From Sandaracinus amylolyticus (GTDB taxonomy: Bacteria; Myxococcota_A; Polyangia; Polyangiales; Sandaracinaceae), in the NCBI RefSeq assembly GCF_021631985.1, contig NZ_CP070225.1:2356001-2420000 (forward strand): DNA of 64,000 bases, given 5' to 3'. Position numbers and translations under genes: made by a program. The notes below the pieces were generated by a model that was not told the origin of the DNA, made no database searches, and saw only the letters and a list, made by a program, of their open reading frames with translations. Positions 18,697 to 26,377 of this stretch are shown piece after piece; position 1 is the stretch's first letter; every line of letters begins with the position of its first letter.

Positions 18697-19296
18697 GTGC
18701 CCGACGACGTACGTCAGCGCGCCCAGACTCGGACCCAGTCCGGCTCCGGGCCGTCGGACGCGGCCCTCGTGGTCGCGGCGCGCGCTGGAGAAGCGTGGGC
18801 CCAGGAGGCCCTCTACCGGCGGTACGCGCGCATGGTGAACGGCCTCGCGTGGCGACTGATGCCGGGCGATCCCGACGTCGAGGATCTCGTCCAGGACGTC
18901 TTCATCCAGGCGCTCGACGCGCTCGATCGACTGACCGAGCCCGCCGCGTTCGGGAGCTGGATCGGATCGATCACGATCCGCACGGCGCACAAGCGGCTGC
19001 GCCGCAAGCGACTGAAGCTGCGCCTCGGCCTCGTGCGCCGCGAGCCGGTGGATGTCGACGCGGTGATCTCGTCGTCGGCGCCGCCCGACGTGCAGTCGGA
19101 GCTGCGCGCCATGTATCGATTGCTCGACGAGCTGCCGACCGAGTCGCGCATCGCGCTGGTGCTGCGTCGGGTCGAGGGGCTGCAGCTCGCGGAGATCGCG
19201 GAGCAGATGGGGCTCTCGTTGGCGACGGTGAAGCGGCGGCTGGACGCTGCGGAGACGAAGCTGAGCGAGCGACTCGCAGTGGGAGGGGAGCGATGA
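18697..19296 (+). CDS. ECF-type RNA polymerase sigma factor
   Basis: With the GTG at 18697 the protein has 199 residues, the normal ECF size. The region 2 core is at about 30-95 (WAQEALYRRYARMVNGLAWRLMPGDPDVEDLVQDVFIQAL), where DVEDLVQDVF is the typical sigma-2.1/2.2 motif. Region 4 is at about 140-190 (LPTESRIALVLRRVEGLQLAEIAEQMGLSLATVKRRL), a helix-turn-helix that reads the -35 element. Longer starts exist (ATG 18658, GTG 18625). GTG 18697 is favoured because TACCAT at 18685-18690 is six bases upstream, as in other leaderless genes here. The next gene, a FecR-like membrane protein, overlaps the stop and is the likely regulator of this sigma factor. Confidence 0.88.
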   Translation: MPDDVRQRAQTRTQSGSGPSDAALVVAARAGEAWAQEALYRRYARMVNGLAWRLMPGDPDVEDLVQDVFIQALDALDRLTEPAAFGSWIGSITIRTAHKRLRRKRLKLRLGLVRREPVDVDAVISSSAPPDVQSELRAMYRLLDELPTESRIALVLRRVEGLQLAEIAEQMGLSLATVKRRLDAAETKLSERLAVGGER

Positions 19297-20345
19297 GCGC
19301 GCCGGAGCCGTTACCGCCGCCGAGATCGCTGGCGAAGTGGGTCGAGCCACCGCTCGACGACGTGAAGCTCGAGAAGCAGTGGTCCACCATCCGCGAGCGA
19401 CGCGGGCATCGCCGCGGGAGCCTCTGGGGGTGGTGGATCGGGGGCACGTCGGTCATCGCGATCGCCGCGGCGATCGCGGTGTTCGTGATGTCTCGCGAGG
19501 CTCCGATCGGTCCGGGCACGACGGTCGCGGGCGCGACCGTGTCGTCGACCCCAGGCGCCGTGATCGAGAGCGGACCAGCGCCGATCGACGTGCGGCTCGC
19601 CGATGGATCGGAGATCGCGCTCGATCCCTCGACGCGGCTCGAGGCGACCGAAGCAGAGGGGCGCGACGTGCGCTTCGCGCTGCGCCACGGCCGCGCGACG
19701 TTCGAGGTCGCGCGCGACGAAGGACGTCGCTTCGTGGTCGCGGCGGGCGAGGTCGAGGTCGTCGTCGTGGGCACGCGCTTCTCGGTGGCGAGCGAGGCGT
19801 CTCGCGTGGCGGTCCACGTCACGCGCGGTCGCGTCGACGTCCACACCGGACGCGCGGTGCACCAGCTCGCAGCGGGCGAGACGTGGTCGGGCGACGCGGT
19901 GGCGCGCGACGAGGACGTCGCGGTGCCGAGCGAGGACGCGATCGAGGAGACGACGGATCGCGAGCGCCCGCGCCGCGAGGGACCGAGCGCGAACGATCTC
20001 TTCGAGTCCGCGCGCGAGGCGCGTCGCGAGGGACGCGACGCCGAGGCCGCGGGCGCGTACGAGCAGCTGCTGCGGCGTCATCCGCGCGACGGGCACGCGG
20101 GGCTCGCTGCGTTCGAGCTCGCGCGCATCCGCATGGACTCGCTGGGCGACGAGCGAGGCGCGATCGAGCCGCTCGAGCGCGCGATCTCCGCGGGCGTGTT
20201 CCGCGAGGACGCGATGGCGAGACTGGTCCGTGCGTACGACGAGACGGGTCAGGACGCGCGGTGTCGCACGGCGCGCGAGCGCTACGTGCGCGCCTATCCC
20301 GAGGGCGTGCACCGCGCGCAGGTCGAGGGTCGCTGCGCCGAGTAA
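19293..20345 (+). CDS. FecR-domain membrane protein with C-terminal TPRs (putative anti-sigma partner)
   Basis: The 350-residue protein has about 45 cytosolic residues (KWVEPPLDDVKLEKQWSTIRERRG), one membrane helix at about 48-66 (GGTSVIAIAAAIAVFVM), a FecR-like beta domain at about 95-215 (VRLADGSEIALDPSTRLEATEAEG...FEVARDEGRRFVVAAGEVEVVVVGTRFSV) and C-terminal tetratricopeptide repeats from about 235. FecR proteins relay an envelope signal to a cognate ECF sigma factor, and their short cytosolic N-terminus binds it. The ATG overlaps the sigma stop, with GGGAGGGGAG as ribosome binding site. Fusion of FecR to TPRs is common in myxobacteria. The signal is unknown. Confidence 0.82.
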   Translation: MSAPEPLPPPRSLAKWVEPPLDDVKLEKQWSTIRERRGHRRGSLWGWWIGGTSVIAIAAAIAVFVMSREAPIGPGTTVAGATVSSTPGAVIESGPAPIDVRLADGSEIALDPSTRLEATEAEGRDVRFALRHGRATFEVARDEGRRFVVAAGEVEVVVVGTRFSVASEASRVAVHVTRGRVDVHTGRAVHQLAAGETWSGDAVARDEDVAVPSEDAIEETTDRERPRREGPSANDLFESAREARREGRDAEAAGAYEQLLRRHPRDGHAGLAAFELARIRMDSLGDERGAIEPLERAISAGVFREDAMARLVRAYDETGQDARCRTARERYVRAYPEGVHRAQVEGRCAE

Positions 20346-20346
20346 C

Positions 20347-21402
20347 GTGCGGCGCGCGGCGACGATCTGGGCCACGGCGCTGGCGATCGAGCTGATCGCC
20401 GGCGCCGTCGCGTTCGCGCAGGAGGAGATTCGCGAGCCCGCGCCGCGCGTCGAGCTCGGGCTCGAGGGCGAGTGGCCCGACGCGCTGCGGCTCGCGGTGC
20501 GCGCCGATCTCGACGCGGCGCTGCGCGCGCAGGGGCTCGAGCTGGTGCACGCCGAGGACGGAGCCGAGCGCGTGGTCGCGACGGTGCGCGTGACCGCGCC
20601 GAGCGAGAGCGCGCCTGCGTGTCTGGTGCGCATCGACGACGTGATCACCGGCAAGCACGTGGAGCGCGCGGTCGATCTCACGCGCGTGCCGAGCGACGGA
20701 TGGAGCGTCGCGATCGCGGCGGGCGCCGACGAGCTCCTGCGCGCGAGCTGGGCCGAGCTGGCGATCGCGGACGCGCCGCCGCCCGCGATCGAGCCGCCCC
20801 CTGCGGTCGAGGCGTACGTCGAGCAGCGCGTGATCGCGCCGATCGTCGACGAGCGCCTCGCGGCCGCGCTCTCTCCGCCGCTGCCGCGCCCCGCGCTCTC
20901 GCTCGGCGCGCGCGGCGCGGTCGAGGGATACCTCGGCGGGCTCACGCTCTTCGGCGGCGATCTGACGGTGCGGCTCTATCTCGCGGAGCGCGTGGGGCTC
21001 GAGCTCGGTCTCGGTGCGCGGGTCGGGCTCGACGAGGAGAGCGCGCGCGGCGTCGTGCGCAGCTGGATGCTCGGCGGTGAGCTCGGTCCGGTGTTCTTGC
21101 TGGTGTCGGCGCCGAGCCCGGTGCGGCTCGAGGCGTTCGTCGTCGCGCGCGCCGGATGGCTGAGCTTCGAGGCCGATGCGAACGGTGGATCGATCGCGCA
21201 GGACGCGGCCGGTGCGGTGGTGATGGCGCGCGCCGGCCTGCGCGCTGCGCTCGCCATCGATCGCAGCGAGCTCGGCGTCGCGCTCGGGCTCGGGGTGCCG
21301 ATCCTCGGGCGCGAGGCGATCGACGATCGCGGCGTGGTCGTCGGGCTCACCGGGCTCGAGATCCACGCCGCGCTGAGCTTCGCCGTGGAGGTGCTGCCGT
21401 GA
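20347..21402 (+). CDS. Exported, probably outer-membrane protein of the ECF-FecR operon
   Basis: The 351-residue protein starts at a GTG one base after the upstream stop. It has a signal peptide (RRAATIWATALAIELIAGAVAFAQ). Residues to about 150 form a mixed domain (VATVRVTAPSESAPACLVRIDD). The C-terminal half shows alternating glycine-rich amphipathic strands (LSLGARGAVEGYLGGL, VRLYLAERVGLELGLGARVG, LGGELGPVFLLVSA, VGLTGLEIHAALSFAVEVLP), as expected of a small outer-membrane beta barrel; the last residues are strand-like. No named family was recognised. It overlaps the RCC1 gene by GTGA and so belongs to the sigma/FecR unit. Confidence 0.65.
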   Translation: MRRAATIWATALAIELIAGAVAFAQEEIREPAPRVELGLEGEWPDALRLAVRADLDAALRAQGLELVHAEDGAERVVATVRVTAPSESAPACLVRIDDVITGKHVERAVDLTRVPSDGWSVAIAAGADELLRASWAELAIADAPPPAIEPPPAVEAYVEQRVIAPIVDERLAAALSPPLPRPALSLGARGAVEGYLGGLTLFGGDLTVRLYLAERVGLELGLGARVGLDEESARGVVRSWMLGGELGPVFLLVSAPSPVRLEAFVVARAGWLSFEADANGGSIAQDAAGAVVMARAGLRAALAIDRSELGVALGLGVPILGREAIDDRGVVVGLTGLEIHAALSFAVEVLP

Positions 21403-22601
21403 GGTGGTGCGCGCTCGCGCTGCTGATGCTCGCAGGATGCGTCGAGTCCGCGCGGGTGCTGGGGCCCGACGACGCCGGCACCACGCCGCCGGAGATCGAC
21501 GCGCAGGTGCCGCGCGAGGATGGCCGCATGCCGATGCCCGGCGTGAGCGACGTGTCGGCAGGCGGCGCGCACTCGTGCGCGATCGTCGGTGGATCGCTGT
21601 GGTGCTGGGGCGACGGCACCGAGGGCGCGCTCGGCACCGGACCGAGCGGCGATCGCCTCGTTCCTGCGCGGGTCGGAGCGGCGAGCGACTGGCGCGCCAT
21701 CGAGGCCGGGCAGGGCATGACCTGCGGGATGCGCGAGAGCTCGGTGTGGTGCTGGGGGACGAACGAGCTCGGTCAGCTCGGGCTCGGCGATCGCGAGCCG
21801 CGTCGCTCGCCCGCCGAGGTGCCGCTCCCCGGTGCGCCGCTCGTGGTGCGCGCGTCGCGCGAGTTCGTCTGCGCGATCATCGAGGGCGGCGAGCTCTTGT
21901 GCTGGGGCGCGAACGTCGAGGGCCAGCTCGCGCGCGCCGATGGCTATCCCGGTCCCGACGGGCTCACGCCCCAGCGCGTCGCGTCGGAGCTGCGCTTCCG
22001 CGACGTGTGCACCGGGCAGGGCCACGGGTGCGCGATCGCGACCGACGGATCGTTGTGGTGCTGGGGCCGCAACACCGAGAGCCAGCTCGGGCTCGGCACG
22101 GGGGTGCCGCTGCAGCTGCGCGAGCCCACGCGCGTCGGCACCGAGGTCGACTGGGCCGAGCTCGCGTGCGGCATGAGCCACACCTGCGCGATCGAACGAG
22201 ACGGCACGCTCTGGTGCTGGGGCGCCGACTTCGCGGGACAGATCGGGATCACGCGAGGCTCGCAATTCGACGTGCCCACGCGCATCGACGCGGGGTGGAG
22301 CGAGATCGCGACCTACGTGTTCCACACCTGCGGTGTGAAGGACGACGGGTCGCTGTGGTGCTGGGGTCGCAACGCCGAGGGCCAGCTCGGCGTCGGCGAC
22401 ATCGACGATCGCAATCGACCGACGCGGGTCGACGATCGCACCGACTGGGCGCGCGTCTCGGTCGGCTGGTTCCACACCTGCGCACAGCGCACCGATGGGA
22501 GCGTGTGGTGCACCGGCGAGAACGGCGACGGACGGCTCGGTGTCGGCGATCCCGAGCGCCGCAACGTCTTCACCGAGGTGCAGGGCATCGGCGTGGAGTG
22601 A
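21399..22601 (+). CDS. RCC1-repeat beta-propeller lipoprotein
   Basis: The 400-residue protein has a GTG start overlapping the upstream stop, a lipobox LMLAGC and then seven RCC1-type repeats. Each is marked by a core such as SLWCWGDGTEGALG, SVWCWGTNELGQLG or SLWCWGRNAEGQLG (the last blade has VWCTGENGDGRLG). Seven repeats give a closed seven-bladed propeller. The conserved Cys-Trp pairs and the HTCA motif before each blade suggest disulfides suited to the periplasm or cell surface. RCC1 folds bind proteins or ligands; this protein may be the sensory or surface end of the ECF-FecR system. A strong hairpin follows the stop. Confidence 0.88.
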   Translation: MRWCALALLMLAGCVESARVLGPDDAGTTPPEIDAQVPREDGRMPMPGVSDVSAGGAHSCAIVGGSLWCWGDGTEGALGTGPSGDRLVPARVGAASDWRAIEAGQGMTCGMRESSVWCWGTNELGQLGLGDREPRRSPAEVPLPGAPLVVRASREFVCAIIEGGELLCWGANVEGQLARADGYPGPDGLTPQRVASELRFRDVCTGQGHGCAIATDGSLWCWGRNTESQLGLGTGVPLQLREPTRVGTEVDWAELACGMSHTCAIERDGTLWCWGADFAGQIGITRGSQFDVPTRIDAGWSEIATYVFHTCGVKDDGSLWCWGRNAEGQLGVGDIDDRNRPTRVDDRTDWARVSVGWFHTCAQRTDGSVWCTGENGDGRLGVGDPERRNVFTEVQGIGVE

Positions 22602-22603
22602 GT

Positions 22604-22687
22604 CCCTACCGGAGTGCTCGTCCCGCCGGTCCCGGACGGGAGCGCGCGGAGCGCGCGGACGGTAGGGACCGGCGGGCGAGCCGATTT
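22604..22687 (+). terminator. GC-rich terminator with two competing hairpins after the RCC1 gene
   Basis: Hairpin A pairs 22616-22633 with 22665-22681 (one bulged T) and is followed by CGATTTT. Hairpin B pairs CCCTACCG (22604-22611) with 22660-22667 and shares three bases with A, so only one can form fully. Inside the loop GCGCGC-GGA-GCGCGC makes a further stem. Confidence 0.55.
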
Positions 22688-22711
22688 TCGACGGGCTATG
22701 AGGGCGCGCTC

Positions 22712-22740
22712 TTGAGCGCGCGATCGCGGCTCGATACGGT
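22712..22740 (+). promoter_or_regulatory. Promoter of the ridA operon, leaderless
   Basis: TTGAGC (22712-22717), a 17-base spacer and TACGGT (22735-22740). The -10 ends six bases before the GTG start at 22747, so the first transcribed base should be the start codon. Confidence 0.55.
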
Positions 22741-22746
22741 CGCCGC

Positions 22747-23145
22747 GTGCCGGACGTCATCAACCCCGCATCGCTCGCGCCGCCGCGCGGGTACTCCAAC
22801 GGCCTGCTCTTCCCCGCGAACGGCCGCGTGCTCTTCGTCGCCGGACAGATCGGCTGGGATCGCGAAGGCCACTTCCCGAGCGACGAGCTCGCGGCGCAGT
22901 TCGATCTCGCGCTCGCGAACGTGCTCGACGTGGTGCGCGAGGCCGGCGGCGCGCCCGAGCACGTCGGGCGACTCACGATCTACGTGACCGACAAGCACGA
23001 GTACATCGCAGCGGCGAAGACCATCGGCGCGTCGTACCGTGCGCGCATGGGCAAGCACTATCCTGCGATGGCGCTCGTGCAGGTCGCTGCGCTCCTCGAG
23101 GATCGCGCGAAGGTCGAGATCGAAGCGACGGCGGTGATCCCGTGA
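22747..23145 (+). CDS. RidA-family (YjgF/YER057c/UK114) protein
   Basis: The 132-residue protein has the family blocks YSNGLLFPANGRVLFVAGQIGWD, AQFDLALANVLDVVREAGGAPEHVGRLTIYVTD and PAMALVQVAALLEDRAKVEIEATAVIP. RidA deaminates reactive enamines/imines produced by PLP enzymes. The catalytic arginine of true RidA normally lies in an 'R.....V' motif near residue 105; here that segment reads HYPAMALVQV without it. The protein may therefore belong to another Rid subgroup. The stop overlaps the crotonase gene (GTGA), tying it to an acyl-CoA pathway. Confidence 0.85.
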   Translation: MPDVINPASLAPPRGYSNGLLFPANGRVLFVAGQIGWDREGHFPSDELAAQFDLALANVLDVVREAGGAPEHVGRLTIYVTDKHEYIAAAKTIGASYRARMGKHYPAMALVQVAALLEDRAKVEIEATAVIP

Positions 23146-23945
23146 CGATCGATCAGCTGAAGCAGGAAGGCTTCCGACTCGCGCTCGAGGACGGAGTGCT
23201 CACCGTCACCCTCGATCGCCCGGATCGCATCAACGCGCTCACCTTCGCGAGCTACGCCGCGCTGCGCGATGCGTTCCGCGCGTTCTCGGAGATGCGCGAG
23301 GTGCGCGCGATCCTCCTGCACGGCCAAGGGCCGCGCGGCTTCTGCTCGGGCGGCGACGTGCGCGACATCATCGGCGAGCTCTTCTCGCGCGACATGCGCG
23401 GGCTGCTCGAGTTCACGCGCATGACCGGCGCGCTCGTCGCCGCGATCCACCAGTGCCGCGCCCCGGTGATCACCGCGCTCCACGGCGTGGTGTGCGGCGC
23501 CGGTGCGGTGATCGCGATCGCGTCGGACGTGCGCTACGCCGCGCCCGACGCGCGCATCGCGTTCCTCTTCCCCAAGGTCGGCCTCAGCGGCGCCGACATG
23601 GGCGCGTCGTGGCTGCTCCCGCGCATCGTCGGCCACGGGCGCGCGAGCGAGCTCCTCCTCACCGGCGAGTTCGTCGACGCGGAGCGCGCCGAGCGCATCG
23701 GCTTGTTCAATCGCGTCAGCACCGACGTGCTCGCCGACGCGAAGAAGCTCGCGCGCACCATCGCCGACGGGCCCGCGTTCGCGCACGCGATGACCAAGAA
23801 GATGCTCGACTACGAGGCCCACGTGGACTTCGCGACGGGCATCGAGGCCGAGGCGCAGGCTCAGGCGATCTGCATGCAGCACCCGGACTTCCGCGAGGCC
23901 TACGACGCGTGGGTCGAGAAGCGCGCGCCTCGGTTCGAAAGGTGA
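23142..23945 (+). CDS. Enoyl-CoA hydratase/isomerase (crotonase) family protein
   Basis: The 267-residue protein has the crotonase fold: TVTLDRPDRINALT, the oxyanion-hole motifs FCSGGDVRD and HGVVCGAGAVIAIASDVRYA, and C-terminal helices. Comparison with rat mitochondrial hydratase shows that the second catalytic Glu (Glu164 there) is kept in ASELLLTG. The first (Glu144, in 'PE') is lysine here (FPKVGLSG). It may thus catalyse a different crotonase reaction, such as isomerisation or another acyl-CoA step. It lies between RidA and an acyl-CoA dehydrogenase in one operon. The GTG start overlaps the ridA stop. Confidence 0.87.
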   Translation: MTIDQLKQEGFRLALEDGVLTVTLDRPDRINALTFASYAALRDAFRAFSEMREVRAILLHGQGPRGFCSGGDVRDIIGELFSRDMRGLLEFTRMTGALVAAIHQCRAPVITALHGVVCGAGAVIAIASDVRYAAPDARIAFLFPKVGLSGADMGASWLLPRIVGHGRASELLLTGEFVDAERAERIGLFNRVSTDVLADAKKLARTIADGPAFAHAMTKKMLDYEAHVDFATGIEAEAQAQAICMQHPDFREAYDAWVEKRAPRFER

Positions 23946-23951
23946 ACGAAC

Positions 23952-25154
23952 ATGGTCCGCGTCCCGATCTGCAGTGACGAGGTCCTCGAGCGCGCGTTCG
24001 TCGACGCCGACGTGATCGCGCAGGCGTGGTCGAGCGCGGGCTCGCTGGTCGACGACGCGGTCGCGACCGAGCTCCGCGCGAAGGATGCGAGCGCCGCGCT
24101 GGTCGCGGTCGTGCGGCTGCTCGGCGCGCGAGGCCTGCTCGGGCTCACCGTGCCCGCCGAATTCGGCGGCACCTACGAGCGGGTGCGCTCCGACGCGCTC
24201 TGCCTCGCGCGCGAGCGCCTCGGTCACGCCTCGCCGCTGGTCGAGCTCGCGTTCGCGATGCAGGGCCTCGGCGGCTACCCGATCGTCGCGCGGGGCTCGG
24301 ACGCGCTGCGTGGCGCGTGGCTCCCCAAGGTCGCCGCCGGCGAGGCGATCGCGGCGTTCGCGCTCACCGAAGAAGACGCGGGCTCGGACCTCGGCGGCAT
24401 CACCACCACCGCGCGCCTCGACGGCGACGCGTACGTGCTCGAGGGCACGAAGGTCTTCATCTCCAACGCGGGGATCGCCGACTTCTACACGCTCTTCGCG
24501 GCCACCGCGCCGCCTGGCGCCAAGCGTCGCCTCAGCGCGTTCGTCGTCCCCGCCGCGACCCCGGGCGTGCAGACGCGACCGATGCACGTCCTCGGCGGTC
24601 ACCCGATCGGTGCGCTCGAGCTGCGCGGGGTGCGCATCCCGATCGCCAACCGCATCGGCGAAGAAGGCGACGGCCTCGCGGTCGCGCTCGAGACGCTCCA
24701 CAAGTTCCGCCCGACCGTCGCGGCCGCGGCGCTCGGCTTCGCGCAGCGCGCGCTCGACGAGACCGTCGCGCACGTGAAGGCGCGCAGGCAGTTCGGCGCA
24801 CCGCTCGCGGACCTGCAGGCGGTGCAGCTCCAGATCGCCGACATGGCGTGCGACCTCGAGCCCGCGCGCCTGCTCGTCTATCGCGCCGCGGCTCAGGCCG
24901 ACTTCGCCGCGCAGCTCGAGCCGGGGGACGCGGAGCAGCGCAGCCGCGTCGCGCGCACCGGCAGCATGGCGAAGCTGATCGCGACCGAGGCCGCGTTCCG
25001 CGTGATCGATCGCGCGGTGCAGCTCCACGGCGGGCGCGGCGTGCTGCACGGATCGATCGTCACGCGGCTCTACGAGGACGTGCGCGCGCTGCGCATCTAC
25101 GAGGGCGCGTCCGACGTGCAGCGCCTCCTCGTCGCGCGCGAGGTCCTGCGTTGA
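23952..25154 (+). CDS. Acyl-CoA dehydrogenase
   Basis: The 400-residue FAD enzyme oxidises acyl-CoA at the alpha-beta bond. Recognised blocks are the N-terminal helices with GLTVPAEFGG, the FAD/substrate motif FALTEEDAGSDLGG, the beta-domain VLEGTKVFISNAG, the C-terminal domain RRQFGAPLADLQAVQ and QLHGGRG. The catalytic base is Glu in IYEGASDVQRL near the C-terminus. The length is normal for the short/medium-chain family. It follows the crotonase gene by six bases. The unknown downstream gene begins at a TTG overlapping its stop. The substrate is not predictable; the context suggests a degradation or tailoring pathway for a small acyl-CoA. Confidence 0.95.
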   Translation: MVRVPICSDEVLERAFVDADVIAQAWSSAGSLVDDAVATELRAKDASAALVAVVRLLGARGLLGLTVPAEFGGTYERVRSDALCLARERLGHASPLVELAFAMQGLGGYPIVARGSDALRGAWLPKVAAGEAIAAFALTEEDAGSDLGGITTTARLDGDAYVLEGTKVFISNAGIADFYTLFAATAPPGAKRRLSAFVVPAATPGVQTRPMHVLGGHPIGALELRGVRIPIANRIGEEGDGLAVALETLHKFRPTVAAAALGFAQRALDETVAHVKARRQFGAPLADLQAVQLQIADMACDLEPARLLVYRAAAQADFAAQLEPGDAEQRSRVARTGSMAKLIATEAAFRVIDRAVQLHGGRGVLHGSIVTRLYEDVRALRIYEGASDVQRLLVAREVLR

Positions 25155-26305
25155 GCTGGATCCGCGCCGTCCGCGACGCGGGTCCATTGCTCGGCGCGGC
25201 CGAGCGCTTCCTCGCGCGCGAGCGCGACGCCGGCGAGCCTCCACTTCCACGCGGCGCCTCTGCGCTCGCGTGGCTCGCGCGTCGCGTCGATCGGTTCGCG
25301 GAGCGCGAGGACGCGACGGCGCGCGACGAGAGCGCGTTCGTCGAGGGCGCGGGCGCGCTGCTCGCGCTCGTGCTCCTCGATCACGTGGGGGAGGGCGGTC
25401 ACGCCTCGCGCGACGGCGCCCATCGCGTGCGCGTCGGTGCGCGTGGCTTCTTCGATCCGTTCGCCGCGATCGAGGCCGCGCTCGACGCGCCCGCCGCGCG
25501 CGACGTGCTGATCGCCGAGGTCGCGCGCGCCGAGCGCGAGGCGCGCGGAGAAGACGGAGTCGGCCGCGCTGCGCTGGTGTTCGAGCGCCTGCTCGAGACC
25601 AAGCGCCCCGACCTCGCGGTGCGCGATCGGTTCGATCGCCGGCTCTGGCTCGAGGGGGACGTCGAGGTCGATCTCGCGCGCACCATCGACGCGAGCGAAG
25701 GGCAGGGACCTGCCGCGGTGGAGCAGGCCGTCGCGAAGCTCGTCTCGATGTTGCCCGGCGGCGAGGGCACGACGGTGGATCGCGACGAGGCCGCGGCGCG
25801 CCTTCTTCCTCGCGTCGTCGCGCCGGAGCTCGCGGCAGACGTGAGCGCCGCGCTCTTCTCGCGCGTGCTCCCGAACGACGTGCGCCTCTCGCTGGTGCTC
25901 GCGTACGAAGGCCGCTCCCGCTTCGTGCGCGGGCGCGAGCTCGAGGGATGGGGGCTCGGCGAGGACGACGCGATCCGACTCGCCCTCGAGAACCTCGCGG
26001 CGCGCTCCGCGAATGCGCGCTTCGCGCGCGTCGAGACCGCCGAGGGCGCGATGGTGATCGCGCGCACCGGCGACGGCCTCGACTCCGCGCGCCTGCTCTT
26101 GCCCACGCTGCACGACGTGCTCGCGCCCGAGCTCGGCTCGCCGTTCCTCGCCGCGATCCCCCACCGCGACGCGCTCTACGCCGCGACGCCCAGCGCACGC
26201 GCCGCGCTCGCCACGCGCGCGACCGACGACGCCGCACGCGCCCCGCATCGGATCACCAGCGCGCTCTTCCTCGTCACCGCGCAGGGCCTCCGGCACTCAC
26301 CGTGA
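25151..26305 (+). CDS. Unknown protein, DUF1444/YtpQ-like C-terminal part
   Basis: The 384-residue soluble protein begins at TTG 25151, which overlaps the acyl-CoA dehydrogenase stop (TTGA). The N-terminal half has no recognisable motif. The C-terminal half includes FSRVLPNDVRLSLVLAYEGRSRFV, DSARLLLPTLHDVLAPELGSPFLAAIPHRDALYAA and HRITSALFLVTAQGL. Its 'IPHRD.L.A' and 'P...S..LF' features recall the DUF1444 (YtpQ) family, a resemblance seen by eye only. No signal peptide or membrane segment is present. It is the last gene of the RidA operon; a hairpin follows two bases after the stop. Confidence 0.55.
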   Translation: MSWIRAVRDAGPLLGAAERFLARERDAGEPPLPRGASALAWLARRVDRFAEREDATARDESAFVEGAGALLALVLLDHVGEGGHASRDGAHRVRVGARGFFDPFAAIEAALDAPAARDVLIAEVARAEREARGEDGVGRAALVFERLLETKRPDLAVRDRFDRRLWLEGDVEVDLARTIDASEGQGPAAVEQAVAKLVSMLPGGEGTTVDRDEAAARLLPRVVAPELAADVSAALFSRVLPNDVRLSLVLAYEGRSRFVRGRELEGWGLGEDDAIRLALENLAARSANARFARVETAEGAMVIARTGDGLDSARLLLPTLHDVLAPELGSPFLAAIPHRDALYAATPSARAALATRATDDAARAPHRITSALFLVTAQGLRHSP

Positions 26306-26306
26306 A

Positions 26307-26332
26307 TCGCGGGCACAGGTCCCGCGAGAATT
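26307..26332 (+). terminator. Terminator-like hairpin after the ridA operon
   Basis: TCGCGGG (26307-26313) pairs perfectly with 26321-26327 around a seven-base loop and is followed by GAATT. There are few T residues, so termination may be partial. Confidence 0.45.
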
Positions 26333-26377
26333 CCCACGAGAACACGCGGGCACACGGCATGCTCAGCGCATCGCCCC

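Noticed and set aside
23058-26237. A 1059-residue minus-strand open frame
   Set aside because: It lies antisense to ridA, crotonase, acyl-CoA dehydrogenase and the DUF1444-like gene, all with clear motifs; its sequence is low-complexity Arg/Ala from GC-rich codon shadowing.
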